A stretch of DNA of 64,000 nt from Vallitaleaceae bacterium 9-2 (GCA_038396585.1 CP121691.1:3410001-3474000), one strand, 5' to 3'. Shown: positions 1 through 9,251, numbered from the stretch's first letter. Translations and numbers: made by a program. Notes: generated by a model not told the origin, from the sequence alone.

Positions 1-14
1 TATATTTGCTTTCA

Positions 15-515
15 TTATGCATTTTTTGTACTCCTTCTCGTAATAATCACAGTCAAAAATAATATCGCTTCTAATAAAATACAAATTGACATGATAGCAA
101 TTCCCAAGTAAAAAATCTCTGGTCGTGCAGTATAATCTGCTATTTGAGTAAAATCAAATTTTTTATAAACATCTGCATAATATACAAATGCTTGAAATAT
201 CGTTACAAAGTTATATCCTGTATATAGAAGTAATCCTAAAACAACAAAAGGTCCAAAGAAGCTTTTTGAATGTTTATTTAAGTCAAATGCTAGTAACAAA
301 ATAGATATAATTAAAATAATCAGACTTGTTCTAAAAATGAATTGATTAACTAATTGTAAACGTTTATAGAAATCAAACATTTCTGTTGTTCCTTCATAAA
401 ACAACTTATAAAAATTCGTCATAAATCCAAGAGCATAAATGAATTGGATAACTGCTGTTGTTATAAGGCCATATACTACGATTCCCTGTTTGTTTTTTAT
501 TTTCTTCTTGGCCAT
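15..515 (-). CDS. Four-helix membrane protein of unknown function
   Basis: A 166-aa protein that I do not recognise. It has a lysine-rich N terminus and four predicted membrane segments at about residues 12-36, 59-78, 87-112 and 133-157, so it is an integral membrane protein with a short cytoplasmic N terminus. The start is supported by an AGGAGG site 5 bases before the ATG. It is the last gene seen after the CUT1 system (solute-binding protein, two permeases), separated from the binding-protein gene by a strong hairpin, so it is probably transcribed with it at a lower level. A role beside the transporter, or in envelope adaptation, is only a guess from position. Confidence 0.7.
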   Translation of the reverse strand: MAKKKIKNKQGIVVYGLITTAVIQFIYALGFMTNFYKLFYEGTTEMFDFYKRLQLVNQFIFRTSLIILIISILLLAFDLNKHSKSFFGPFVVLGLLLYTGYNFVTIFQAFVYYADVYKKFDFTQIADYTARPEIFYLGIAIMSICILLEAILFLTVIITRRSTKNA

Positions 516-568
516 AAATTCCTCCTGATTATTGCTGCTCTTTACAGCAACTTTTATTTAGTGAACCT

Positions 569-608
569 TATGATTATGATAAAAGCTAAAGCTTTTATCA
601 TAATCATA
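569..608 (-). terminator. 18-bp perfect stem hairpin downstream of the solute-binding protein gene
   Basis: An uninterrupted 18-bp inverted repeat (569-586 with 591-608) around a 4-base loop. It sits between the stop of the binding-protein gene and the start of the small membrane protein gene. On the minus strand it is not followed by a U-run, so a classic intrinsic terminator is unlikely. A 3' mRNA-stabilising hairpin or a processing or attenuation site that keeps binding-protein mRNA abundant fits better. Confidence 0.6.
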
Positions 609-657
609 GAAATCAGCTCACCTATAACTGTGTTGAATCATTAAATTTATTGGTTTA

Positions 658-2658
658 TTATTGAAGCATACGTTCATACGCATTTCTGTATACATCTATG
701 TAGACATCTACACCACTTGACTCAAACATTGCTTTTAAGTCTTCAGGTGATTCAAGCGCATTGCTTGAGTCTGTAATAAATAGGAATATTTGATCTGTTT
801 GTTCTTCATTTATTGAAACAGTTGCTAACTTAGCTGTATCTTGTTCTGTCAAAGAAAATACCGTAGGAACTAGTTTAAACAGTGGTTCATTTGCATCATA
901 AGATGTCATTCTTACTTCTGCATCGTTATATAATGCCCAAGCATCCCATCCACGATTTACTGTATATTGATATTCAAAACCAATTTCTTTTTGATATCCA
1001 ATCGGTATTTGTGACCCCATGAAATCTCTTAAGAATCCAGAGACATCACTATTTTTAAGTTCTGCCGCTGTATCTAATAACCAATCGTTAAATTTCGGAT
1101 ACTCAACACCATCTGGTCCCATAAATGTTTCTCCATCAACAAGATTTTGAGGAATACCGTAATTTTGGGCTTGATGTCCTTCTTCAGTAAATAATAAATT
1201 AAACATTTTTAATGCCGAATTAATTTCTTCTTCTGATGCAGCTGTTGAAATTCCCCAGCCATCTGGTTTAATAACGCGTGTATTTTCCATGTAATGAATA
1301 TATTCATCAGTTCCAATTTGTGTTAAAGGTGGCAACATACCAACAACATCTGCATTAGCAGCAGTTGTGGAGGCAATCCAATCATAAGTCATAAAGCCAA
1401 ATTGACGTTGTCCTTCATTTTCATCTGATGAGTATAAAGCTTTTCTAAAATCGTCTTTTGAACTTATTTCTGCGAACTCACTATGAATCAAACCTTCTTT
1501 ATATATATCCTGGAGATATCCTACAATTTCTAAAAAGCTATCTTCTGAATATGAATAGGTCAATTCATTGTCTTCATTTAAATAAAATCGAGCTGCATAT
1601 GAATCTGAGCCATGAACACGTTGTCCACCAAAATATGTTGCCAATCTTAGGACATCTTCTCTATACTCTGCTTTTCTTACAAAAAACGGTGAAATCTCAG
1701 CATCCGCAACTATAGAGCCTGTCTCTAGTTTTGATAAAGTATTCGGTGACAACTCAACAACTCTCCAAAGAGCAATTAGTTCATCAATATCATATTGCGC
1801 TGTTGCATTCAAATACAAATCCGAAGGTTTTTCTAAATCAGGATATGTTTCACTAATATATGTCAACAACGTTTCTAGTGCTACGTCACGTGTTAATGTT
1901 CCATTGCTTGCTTCATTTTGAAGTTTAATAACATTACTTTCGTGTCTGTCTTCAAATCCTTCATACTCTGTATTAATCGTTGCTGTTTCTGCTTCTAAGG
2001 TAATATTAGAATCTAACAATGCTGTTACCCAGCTTTCACGTCCTGCAAATACCCGAGCATAATTACCAATTTCTGCAACATATGGCAAATAATATACGCC
2101 TCCATCATATGCTGTTATCGAATCAAGTACATCTTGGTTATCTTCAAAAAAGACTTTAACTGCTGGCATATCATCCATTCGTGTTGTCAAATCAAGAAAA
2201 TATCCTTGAGGGCCATATGAAACAAAATCTTCTGCTATTGAATTCCCACCATAAATTGTGGCATCTGAAAAACTAATTGCTGCGGCTAAATCCATCATTT
2301 CTGTGGCTTTTTGGTCTTGTATTGCCATATCCTCGATTGAAAAACCTAATAGTTTTTCATAATATTGCCATGTTGGTTTCAAGTCTCCCTGAGCAACTGA
2401 TGTACCATCTGGTAATATTAATGGTGTTGCTTGATTATAGGTAATTGTACGTTGATTATTCCCCATTGAAATATTGATTTCAAGGTTATTGGCGTATTCT
2501 AATTCTCTTGCTACACCACCTTCTGAAGAATCATTCGTTGATGTTTCTTCATTTTCTTGTTCTTGTTCCACCGGATCTTGTGTCAAATCAGTACTGTTAC
2601 AACCAATTAAGCTTCCCATCATTAACATAATTAAAAATATTGCTACATACTTTTTCAT
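658..2658 (-). CDS. Extracellular solute-binding lipoprotein of a CUT1 (LplA/YtcQ-like) ABC importer
   Basis: The protein has about 666 aa. It captures an oligosaccharide outside the cell and hands it to the two permeases encoded just upstream. A signal peptide with lipobox LIGC puts the lipidated cysteine at residue 20 and is followed by an acidic Ser/Thr/Glu-rich linker. The length is that of the large binding proteins paired with LplB/LplC-type permeases, not of the shorter MalE type. The start chosen is the ATG at 2658, 6 bases after AGGAGG; an upstream in-frame ATG at 2685 lies before this site and is unlikely to be used. It is the third gene of the transporter set. The sugar cannot be read from the sequence, but the adjacent lyase points to a uronic-acid oligosaccharide. 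Confidence 0.88.
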   Translation of the reverse strand: MKKYVAIFLIMLMMGSLIGCNSTDLTQDPVEQEQENEETSTNDSSEGGVARELEYANNLEINISMGNNQRTITYNQATPLILPDGTSVAQGDLKPTWQYYEKLLGFSIEDMAIQDQKATEMMDLAAAISFSDATIYGGNSIAEDFVSYGPQGYFLDLTTRMDDMPAVKVFFEDNQDVLDSITAYDGGVYYLPYVAEIGNYARVFAGRESWVTALLDSNITLEAETATINTEYEGFEDRHESNVIKLQNEASNGTLTRDVALETLLTYISETYPDLEKPSDLYLNATAQYDIDELIALWRVVELSPNTLSKLETGSIVADAEISPFFVRKAEYREDVLRLATYFGGQRVHGSDSYAARFYLNEDNELTYSYSEDSFLEIVGYLQDIYKEGLIHSEFAEISSKDDFRKALYSSDENEGQRQFGFMTYDWIASTTAANADVVGMLPPLTQIGTDEYIHYMENTRVIKPDGWGISTAASEEEINSALKMFNLLFTEEGHQAQNYGIPQNLVDGETFMGPDGVEYPKFNDWLLDTAAELKNSDVSGFLRDFMGSQIPIGYQKEIGFEYQYTVNRGWDAWALYNDAEVRMTSYDANEPLFKLVPTVFSLTEQDTAKLATVSINEEQTDQIFLFITDSSNALESPEDLKAMFESSGVDVYIDVYRNAYERMLQ

Positions 2659-2703
2659 TTCTTTTCCTCCTTTTATTTTGTGCACTATGTGCCAACAAAC
2701 TAA

Positions 2704-3567
2704 CTAACCTTTAACTCCACCAAGATTTACCCCTTTAGCAAAATATTTTTGAATATGAGGATAAATAAGAAGTACGGGTATGATTGATGAAACAATAATA
2801 GCATAGACATACGAATCAGCAGCGTATGGTAAATCAAGTGGCATATCATCAAACATAGATTGATAGTTTTCTACAAGTATTCGCATATACACCTGCAAAG
2901 GTAATTCCATTGGATTGGTTAATAATAATCTTGACCAAAAATATCCGTTCCAACGACTTGTTGCGTAGAAGAGTGTAACTGTCGCCATAGCCGCTCTTGA
3001 CATCGGTATAAAAATCTGACCTAAAAGTTGAAATTCATTTACACCATCAACGCGAGCAGCTTCTTCAATTTCTTTAGGTACCCCTTCAAAGTAATTTCTC
3101 AATAAAATAATATTATATGCTTGTATTCCAAAAGCCACGACAATTCCCCATCGGTTCGCTACTCCCATGTTTACATAGTTTAAGTATGTCGGAATCATTC
3201 CTGCATTAAACCACATAGTAAATACAACCAAAAAATTAAATTGTCGTCTGAATAATAATCGTCGTTTTGCTAAAGCATATGCACCGAGAGTTGAGATAAA
3301 AACGCTCCATGCTGTACCAAACATGGTATAAAACAAAGTGTTAATATATGAAATCCAAAATCCTTTATCTTCATATAATAATTTGTAAACCTGAAAGTTT
3401 ATATTTTTTGGTAATAACACAATTTGACCTGATTCATAAGCTACTTTGCCACTAATGGAAGCAGAGAAAGCATATACAACAGGATATAATGCCATTATTC
3501 CAAATGCCCCAATTAATACGTATGAAATCACTTTAAAAATTGCTTCACTTCTATTTAATCTATCCAT
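2704..3567 (-). CDS. CUT1 ABC transporter permease (LplC/YtcP-like)
   Basis: Inner-membrane permease of about 287 aa with six predicted helices. The EAA loop that contacts the ATPase is visible in the second half (EEAARVDGVNEFQ, then the IFIPM element). It forms a heterodimer with the permease encoded immediately upstream. Start: GGAGGA lies 3 bases before the ATG at 3567, whereas the longer reading at 3582 would overlap the previous gene and has no better site. No ATPase gene is present in the cluster, as is common for CUT1 systems that share one MsmX-type ATPase encoded elsewhere (known for the family, inferred here). Confidence 0.88.
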   Translation of the reverse strand: MDRLNRSEAIFKVISYVLIGAFGIMALYPVVYAFSASISGKVAYESGQIVLLPKNINFQVYKLLYEDKGFWISYINTLFYTMFGTAWSVFISTLGAYALAKRRLLFRRQFNFLVVFTMWFNAGMIPTYLNYVNMGVANRWGIVVAFGIQAYNIILLRNYFEGVPKEIEEAARVDGVNEFQLLGQIFIPMSRAAMATVTLFYATSRWNGYFWSRLLLTNPMELPLQVYMRILVENYQSMFDDMPLDLPYAADSYVYAIIVSSIIPVLLIYPHIQKYFAKGVNLGGVKG

Positions 3568-3575
3568 AGTTCCTC

Positions 3576-4538
3576 CTACCACAATGAAGTTTCTGAGACT
3601 TGTCTACTTATAAAGTTTGCTCCCATAACGAGTGCAAATCCTATAAGTGCATTAAACATTCCTGCTGAAGCTCCCAGAGCTTGGTTACCACCTTGTAGTC
3701 CGATTCTGAAAACAAAACTGCTTAAGACATCTGCTGTTTCATATGTATTCGCATTATATAGTAAGATAATACGTTCATATCCAACGGTTAACATTTGTCC
3801 TATACGCATAATAATCATAATAATCAATGTTGGAGCCATTCCCGGAAAAGTAACAAATCTAATTTCTTGTAGCTTGTTACCTCCATCTACTTTTATGGCT
3901 TCATATAGAGTAGGCGATACACTCATAATTGCAGCGAAATAAACTATTGAACTATATCCTGCTTCTTTCCATATTCCAGTAATTATATACAGGGGTCTAA
4001 AAAATGATGCTTCTTGTACTAATTTTGTTCCTTCAGGAATGATATTTAAATTCATCAAGGCCGTTGCTATAACCCCTGTATTTACTTCTCCATTATATAA
4101 GAGTGTTAAAACTAAACTTGTAATCGTAACTTCTGAAAGGAAATGAGGTAAGTAAGTTAATGTCTGAATAACTTTACGATAGCCGTTATGTGTTAGTTCA
4201 CTAAAAAATAATGCTAGTATTATGGGTATTGGGAATCCATAAATCAACCCGTATAGACTTATTAGGAATGTATTTCTAAAGGCTCTCCAAAACTGATCTG
4301 CAAATGCACCATTAATCAGCGAAACAAAGTTAGAGAAACCCACAAACTCACTTCCACCTATTCCTAAGTTTGGTTGATAATTTTTAAAGGCAATGAGCAA
4401 CCCTCCCATGGGCTTGTAGGCCCATAAAGCAAACCAAATAATTAATGGGAGAAGCAACGCATAAAGCTGCCAATCCGAGAGTATGATTCGACCATACCTT
4501 ACCAGTTTACTCTCTTTAATAACTGATTTCATATTCAT
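3576..4538 (-). CDS. CUT1 ABC transporter permease (LplB/YteP-like)
   Basis: A 320-aa inner-membrane permease with an N-terminal cytoplasmic segment and six or more helices. The EAA loop reads EAIKVDGGNKLQEIRF followed by TFPGMAP. LplB-type proteins usually pair with an LplC-type partner and a large binding lipoprotein, and both follow directly. The first ATG (4538) has GGAGA 7 bases upstream; the next ATG two codons on is less well placed. The start overlaps the stop of the preceding membrane-protein gene (ATGA-type overlap), so translation is probably coupled. Confidence 0.88.
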   Translation of the reverse strand: MNMKSVIKESKLVRYGRIILSDWQLYALLLPLIIWFALWAYKPMGGLLIAFKNYQPNLGIGGSEFVGFSNFVSLINGAFADQFWRAFRNTFLISLYGLIYGFPIPIILALFFSELTHNGYRKVIQTLTYLPHFLSEVTITSLVLTLLYNGEVNTGVIATALMNLNIIPEGTKLVQEASFFRPLYIITGIWKEAGYSSIVYFAAIMSVSPTLYEAIKVDGGNKLQEIRFVTFPGMAPTLIIMIIMRIGQMLTVGYERIILLYNANTYETADVLSSFVFRIGLQGGNQALGASAGMFNALIGFALVMGANFISRQVSETSLW

Positions 4539-5092
4539 TTCTTCGTCTCCTTGTCTTCATTAAAATATATTGTCATATCTACCAATAATTCTTTTTGGTG
4601 TCTAATCATCAGCAAAACAATATAACTCATCAGTAAAGTAAATAATTGTCGATTAAAATAAAGCAAAAATATATCTCCAAAAGAATATCCCTTCATCATT
4701 GCAAGAAGGCTATAAGACAACGTAATAATGGCAAAAGTACTTATAATGTATAATAGGAACATCCATGTTGTTGATATAATTTCATAAACTGTTTTTTTAT
4801 AGAATATAATTGGAATAATTCCAGCTGACGCATAACTAATAAGTTGAATAGATATTATTAAAAAGTCAATTTTTTTGGTGACAATAATTGAAGCTAATAC
4901 AATTCCAAGGCTAACACTAGCACCTATCACACCCCAACGAATCATGGTTATTACTATAATCATGGTTGAAAAACTCAAATAAAAACCGGCCCCTGGCAAC
5001 TTTAAATGTAAGTATTGACCTAAAAGCTCCGCTACAAATGCTAAAAACATCATAAAAGCTATATCAAAGCGCTTATACTCTTTTAATGACAT
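4535..5092 (-). CDS. Six-helix membrane protein of unknown function in the lyase/transporter operon
   Basis: A 185-aa, very hydrophobic protein with about six membrane segments (residues 10-28, 36-52, 54-72, 77-97, 108-132 and 138-163) and a charged C-terminal tail. The size, helix count and a short Arg-Trp-Gly element after the second helix recall substrate-binding subunits of ECF-type transporters, but no diagnostic motif is present, so that is a weak resemblance only. It lies 3 bases after the lyase gene and overlaps the first permease gene by 4 bases, so it is certainly part of this operon. Its job may be uptake, sensing or envelope support of lyase-derived sugars. Confidence 0.65.
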   Translation of the reverse strand: MSLKEYKRFDIAFMMFLAFVAELLGQYLHLKLPGAGFYLSFSTMIIVITMIRWGVIGASVSLGIVLASIIVTKKIDFLIISIQLISYASAGIIPIIFYKKTVYEIISTTWMFLLYIISTFAIITLSYSLLAMMKGYSFGDIFLLYFNRQLFTLLMSYIVLLMIRHQKELLVDMTIYFNEDKETKK

Positions 5093-5095
5093 GTT

Positions 5096-7039
5096 TTATT
5101 CCACCTTTTTTATTTTATTGTCAACAATCGTATATTTTTCGACTTTTTTCGAGGTTTGAATAATAACTTCTCGGGCGCTATTTTGAGAAAACCTAACTTC
5201 GACAGGACATTTTATTCCAGCTGAATAAGGTTTTACAACTGTTAAAAATTCCATTTGTTCATTTCTTTGACAATTTTTAGTTGTTAATCCTTTCATTTGA
5301 TTTTCTCGATAATTATCTGGCTCTTGTGTAGTCATTACGGCACGCACTGTATTTAAATGATGTCCGACACTAATCTCTCCACTTGCCTGCTGCCATAGGC
5401 ACATAGCCGTCAACCCATTTTTATATTGAACTTTTACTTTAGTTTTATTACTATCTAATTCAACTTCTTCCGGATATACTTCTGTGTACATCTGCCAGGT
5501 ATATTCATGTTTATTATCACTCTTTACTTTGTCATAAAAAATTATACACCCAGAATCAGTTGTTAATACTTGCCGTTCAACCTGCTTCATTTTTAATTCT
5601 TTTTTATATGTCTTTGCTGTTTCACCAATTGCAAACAGTTGGTTATTTGTGAAATCTACATGCTTCATTTCACCAACCATATCTTGCGAATAATTTTTAT
5701 AAACATTATTTACGCCTTCATCTTCAAACCCTTGACCATCAACAAGGATCATATTATGATCTGACGCTTTCACATTACGATTATATCCATCATCAATAGC
5801 CTGAAACTTCCCTCCATAATGTAAGATAAAGCTATTATTATCAGGATGCTGGTGAGACAATCCAAAACAGTTATACCCTTTTGTTTTTTTCAATTCCCAA
5901 AGTTTCTGCCATTGACTTTTACCTCCGGGAGCTCCGCATTTAAAAGAAAGATGAAGCGCTTCTCTATCCCACGAATCTCTAAATATGACCAATCCCAAGT
6001 CTTCAAAAAATTTTATTTTAGGTAAATCGTCAAACGACTTTTCACTTATATCAGGATCATAAAAAAGAAATTCAAAAAAACATTCAGGAAGAATTCCCGG
6101 TTTTACATTTGATTCAAATGCCTCTTTATATAGATGCTTGTCAACAACAAAATTTCCCATGTATTGAGCATATCCATTATTATATTCTGCCGCTGTCTTA
6201 TAGTAAATAGCCGTTGAATGTCCACTGTATTTATCATGACAATCACCAAAATTAATTTGTTCTTCTAAATTGGGAGCACTTTGATATAATCGATAGTCAA
6301 AGGTATTTTTTAAAAAGTCAGTTTTTTTAAAATAATCAATTCCTTCTCGTTCTTTAATCAAATGCGCATATACAAAGAGCCACATAGCCCCATATCGCCA
6401 ATAAACAACTCCTTCATAATCACTACCATCTTGAGGCATATAATTATAAACCAATTCAAAATTTTCTTTTGCACATTCAACCCAGTTTTGAGCTTCATTT
6501 TTATATTCTTTTTCTTTTATCAGAGCATATCCAGCGACAGCTAATCCAGTAAGATTAATCCAATTATGGTTTTGCCAATAATTTGTTGACCATCCATTTC
6601 CTTGAGTTTTGATTTTAAAATCATACATACGACGACTTTGAAGCAAAATTTTATTTTCAATCTTCTCTTTTTCTTCTTTTGGAATCACATCTTTAAGCCA
6701 ATCATATCCTATCCCTAATCCAAACAAGATCCATGCAGCAGATAAATCAACATCAACAAGGTGCGCATGCCCCCAATGTGGATAATTAACCACAGTATTA
6801 ATAAAACGTCTTGCATCTTCTAAATATTGTTTTTGCTTTGTTAATACATAGGCTAAAGATAAATTAGCTATAGCTATTCCCATATATGTCGAGCTTCCTT
6901 CTGGATGCTTCTCATCTAATTTCATAGTATGATAACGTGCACATTGTTCATCTAAGCGTTTAAAAATTTTTTTTCGTTTTGTATAAATACTCGATCTTAA
7001 TTCATCAATATTTTGTTGAATAAATATATATTCTTTCAT
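5096..7039 (-). CDS. Heparinase II/III-family polysaccharide lyase
   Basis: A 647-aa protein with the layout of the heparinase II/III superfamily: an N-terminal (alpha/alpha) toroid to about residue 340, then a beta-sandwich lyase domain. Likely active-site elements are an Asn/His pair near residue 157 (WQNHNW), a Tyr in DYEGVVYW near 208-213, a His in GDCHD near 263 and SHQHPDNNSF near 395. No signal peptide is visible, so it probably acts inside the cell on imported oligosaccharides, giving unsaturated uronyl ends that the GH88 enzymes could remove. It heads the operon with the unknown membrane protein and CUT1 transporter. The start has AGAGGTG 5 bases upstream. The exact PL family and substrate (heparan, chondroitin, alginate or other) cannot be assigned by eye. 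Confidence 0.8.
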   Translation of the reverse strand: MKEYIFIQQNIDELRSSIYTKRKKIFKRLDEQCARYHTMKLDEKHPEGSSTYMGIAIANLSLAYVLTKQKQYLEDARRFINTVVNYPHWGHAHLVDVDLSAAWILFGLGIGYDWLKDVIPKEEKEKIENKILLQSRRMYDFKIKTQGNGWSTNYWQNHNWINLTGLAVAGYALIKEKEYKNEAQNWVECAKENFELVYNYMPQDGSDYEGVVYWRYGAMWLFVYAHLIKEREGIDYFKKTDFLKNTFDYRLYQSAPNLEEQINFGDCHDKYSGHSTAIYYKTAAEYNNGYAQYMGNFVVDKHLYKEAFESNVKPGILPECFFEFLFYDPDISEKSFDDLPKIKFFEDLGLVIFRDSWDREALHLSFKCGAPGGKSQWQKLWELKKTKGYNCFGLSHQHPDNNSFILHYGGKFQAIDDGYNRNVKASDHNMILVDGQGFEDEGVNNVYKNYSQDMVGEMKHVDFTNNQLFAIGETAKTYKKELKMKQVERQVLTTDSGCIIFYDKVKSDNKHEYTWQMYTEVYPEEVELDSNKTKVKVQYKNGLTAMCLWQQASGEISVGHHLNTVRAVMTTQEPDNYRENQMKGLTTKNCQRNEQMEFLTVVKPYSAGIKCPVEVRFSQNSAREVIIQTSKKVEKYTIVDNKIKKVE

Positions 7040-7052
7040 TTTTCACCTCTTG

Positions 7053-7066
7053 TTCGTATATGCGAA
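7053..7066. promoter_or_regulatory. Candidate IclR operator before the lyase operon
   Basis: An imperfect palindrome TTCGTATATGCGAA lies 14 bases upstream of the lyase start codon. Its 9-base core (CGTATATGC, or GCATATACG on the other strand) recurs at 8069-8077, just upstream of the likely -35 of the IclR gene. A motif shared by a regulator gene and its neighbouring operon suggests a common operator. This is an inference from two occurrences. Confidence 0.4.
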
Positions 7067-7230
7067 TCTCTTACGTTAATATAATGTTAACATAGCTCTA
7101 GTTTTTTGTCTAGTATTTATTCACATTTTGTACAAAAAATTCTTTATTTTCCTAAAATCAAAGTGCACTTAATACAAAAAATAGGCAAAAAAAAAGAAAG
7201 GTATGTATTTACGTATTGATTACGAGATTT

Positions 7231-7267
7231 ATCGTATGCATGTACCATTAATATACATGCATACGAT
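7231..7267. repeat. 14-bp inverted repeat at the 3' end of the IclR gene
   Basis: Perfect arms (7231-7244 and 7254-7267) around a 9-base spacer, overlapping the stop codon of the IclR gene and lying upstream of the lyase operon. There is no U-run on either strand, so it is a weak candidate terminator. It could end IclR transcription or bind a regulator; the arms contain ATGCATAC, related to the candidate operator core. Confidence 0.5.
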
Positions 7268-8006
7268 ATCCCATTTTTTCAGATATTAAATTCGCCTTTT
7301 CTTTAACTAAATTGGCTTCATATTCAATATTAATATGATCTGTATATAAACCACTAATACTTAATGCCGCAATCACTTTACCTTCGTTATCAAAAATCGG
7401 TGCTCCAATACACAACAAATGCTCGTTTTGTTCTCGATTATCAATTGCATATCCCAACTGCCTGACTTTTTCTATCTCTTCGGCTAATAATTGAGGATCT
7501 GTTATTGTATATGGCGTTTTTGAAACCAAATCACTCGTTAGTGTTTTATTATATAATGCATCATCATAAGCAATGATACATTTCCCCAACGATGTACTAT
7601 GAAGATTGGTTCGACTACCTATTGAACAGGTAGCAACCAAAGGATTTTCCGGCTCATACTTATATATATAGGTAATGCCTTCATTAACTTCTTTGCCAAT
7701 AAACACTGTTTTATTGACTTGGTTACCCAATGCTTCTACAATTGGTTTTGCCTTGTCAATTAAGGTCATATTGCTTATGAATGCATTTCCAATAAAATAA
7801 GCCTTTACTCCTATTCCATATAGCTTACTTCTATGATCGACTATCTCAATCATTTCTTTCTTCAATAAAGCTTTAACAATATCACTTGTACTTGTTATCG
7901 GAAAATCTAATTCTAAAGCAATTTCTGAAAGCGACATACCTTGAGCATTTTTTGCAATTAGCTCCAAAATACTAATTGTTCGAAGCGTCGATTTATTAAT
8001 AGCCAT
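7248..8006 (-). CDS. IclR-family transcriptional regulator
   Basis: About 252 aa. An N-terminal winged helix-turn-helix (residues about 5-60, with SLSEIALELDFPITSTSDIVKALL as recognition region, shown here only in outline) is followed by the IclR effector-binding domain containing the typical GSRTNLHSTSLGKCIIAY segment near residue 120. IclR proteins bind a small metabolite, often a sugar acid or aromatic acid, and repress or activate a neighbouring catabolic operon. The start at 8006 is chosen because AGAGGTG lies 6 bases before it; the longer reading begins in the promoter. It precedes the lyase operon in the same orientation and probably controls it in response to a uronate-derived intermediate. 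Confidence 0.88.
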   Translation of the reverse strand: MAINKSTLRTISILELIAKNAQGMSLSEIALELDFPITSTSDIVKALLKKEMIEIVDHRSKLYGIGVKAYFIGNAFISNMTLIDKAKPIVEALGNQVNKTVFIGKEVNEGITYIYKYEPENPLVATCSIGSRTNLHSTSLGKCIIAYDDALYNKTLTSDLVSKTPYTITDPQLLAEEIEKVRQLGYAIDNREQNEHLLCIGAPIFDNEGKVIAALSISGLYTDHINIEYEANLVKEKANLISEKMGYRMHVY

Positions 8007-8031
8007 TTTTTCACCTCTGTCGTTTTTAACT

Positions 8032-8077
8032 ATTATACATAATAAAGGTAAAAAAGTACAGCATTTTTGCATATACG
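8032..8077 (-). promoter_or_regulatory. Promoter and candidate operator of the IclR gene
   Basis: On the minus strand TGTACT (8060-8055) and a perfect TATAAT (8037-8032) are separated by 17 bases, about 25 bases before the IclR start codon. The motif GCATATACG (plus-strand 8069-8077) lies directly upstream of the -35 and matches the candidate operator before the lyase operon, which would fit autoregulation. Confidence 0.55.
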
Positions 8078-8239
8078 TTAAGATTTCGTTTATACATTTT
8101 ACTTAATACGCTATTTAATTCAGAATTTGTCAAGATTGTTGTTGTTTTTACCAAAAATCATTTAATTATTTTTAACTATTTCTCTGTTTCGTTTGTCTCT
8201 GACTTTAACTAGTGCCGTCTTTTTCAATAGGTCAATCTT

Positions 8240-8891
8240 TGATATTTCCGGACCTTGGTTCTGGATATTTTTGTTTAGCAACTTCATAGACGGCTAATCT
8301 TCCGGGAAATATTTAATCTTCTAAGTCAGTAATTATAATGCTGTGTTGTTGTAATATATCCGATGTTGCTGTGTCAATGTTCATAATTATAATATTAAAC
8401 AAATTCAAACACTTGTTTACAAATGTTTTAAATCCATGTAATACGAGTGGATTGCTTCTCACAGAATAGCCTTATGATGGCACCGTTTTCTTCACAAAAA
8501 CACTTGCATTTTCAGAAGATTCTTCCGGCCAGATTTCCCATCCTACAATCTTTCGGCTATATAAATCTATGATAAAATAAAGATAGAAACAAAAGTCTTT
8601 AACAACACCCGGAATCCAGGTGATATCCCACATTCATACTTGTTTGGGGCCGGTTGCTTTGTGCATTGATGCTTTTCTTCGTTCCGGTGACTTTGTCCTA
8701 CCGCGATGGTGAATCATATCAACGTCTCTTAAAACACGGTACATCGTTGATTCGAAAGCAATATAATGTTCTTCTTCATCGTGTAACTTTGGAACGATTT
8801 GATGTGGTGATAAAACTTTATAATTTGTGTTTGATACTATAAAAGTGAGCCATATAGCATTACAATGACCATGAATTTTTGAGCCAATCAT
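8240..8891 (-). pseudogene. Decayed IS3-family transposase (orfB) remnant
   Basis: Translating the minus strand gives pieces of an IS3-type integrase. The first is a segment with LSPHQIVPKL, FESTMYRVLR and HHRGR (8891-8637). A TGA stop falls where the family usually has Trp, followed by MWDIT and YLYFIIDLYSRKIVGWEI, which include the first catalytic Asp. A C-terminal scrap with RLAVYEVAKQKYPE lies near 8260. The central part with the second Asp and the Glu is missing or scrambled, and there are several stops. It cannot be active. About 160 bases between it and the IclR promoter hold nothing I recognise. Confidence 0.8.
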
Positions 8892-8934
8892 AAATTTTCC
8901 TGTATGATAATAGTAAATATTATCGTATAGGAGT

Positions 8935-9216
8935 GTGAAAGGCGTGAAAATAGATTTGGCAGAATATAATCAAATAAGAGAACTTTATCTTCATCATGGC
9001 ATGTCGCAACGAGCGATTGCCAAACAGCTACATATCTCACGTAATACAGTAGCTAAATACTGTAGGGAACGTAAAGATTATTCACCACGCTCTGCTCCTG
9101 TAATCACAGATGAAGTCAGAGCATTTATTCTTCGTTGTTTTGCTGAAGACTCTTCACATGGATTTAAGAAGCAAAGGCACACCGCTAAACGAATTCATGA
9201 ACGTTTAGTTGAATGA
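8935..9216 (+). pseudogene. istA: 5' fragment of an IS21-type transposase gene istA (element A)
   Basis: A 93-aa fragment with a GTG start preceded by GGAG. It encodes the N-terminal helix-turn-helix of IstA (MSQRAIAKQLHISRNTVAKY) and the start of the next segment (KKQRHTAKRIHERL), then stops. A matching catalytic piece in the same orientation occurs at 11150-11350, so this element A was probably interrupted by element B (9252-11113) and lost its middle. The fragment aligns by eye with the start of the intact IstA at 11800-13305. Confidence 0.75.
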
Positions 9217-9251
9217 TTATTTCGTGCTAAAAGCAACATAGATACGCTCGA

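Noticed and set aside
2658-2685. Upstream ATG of the first binding protein as the start
   Set aside because: The lipoprotein signal and AGGAGG spacing both require the ATG at 2658.
8634-8891. 85-codon frame as a small protein gene
   Set aside because: It contains the LSPHQIVPKL and STMYRVLR segments of an IS3 integrase and ends at a stop where the transposase should continue.
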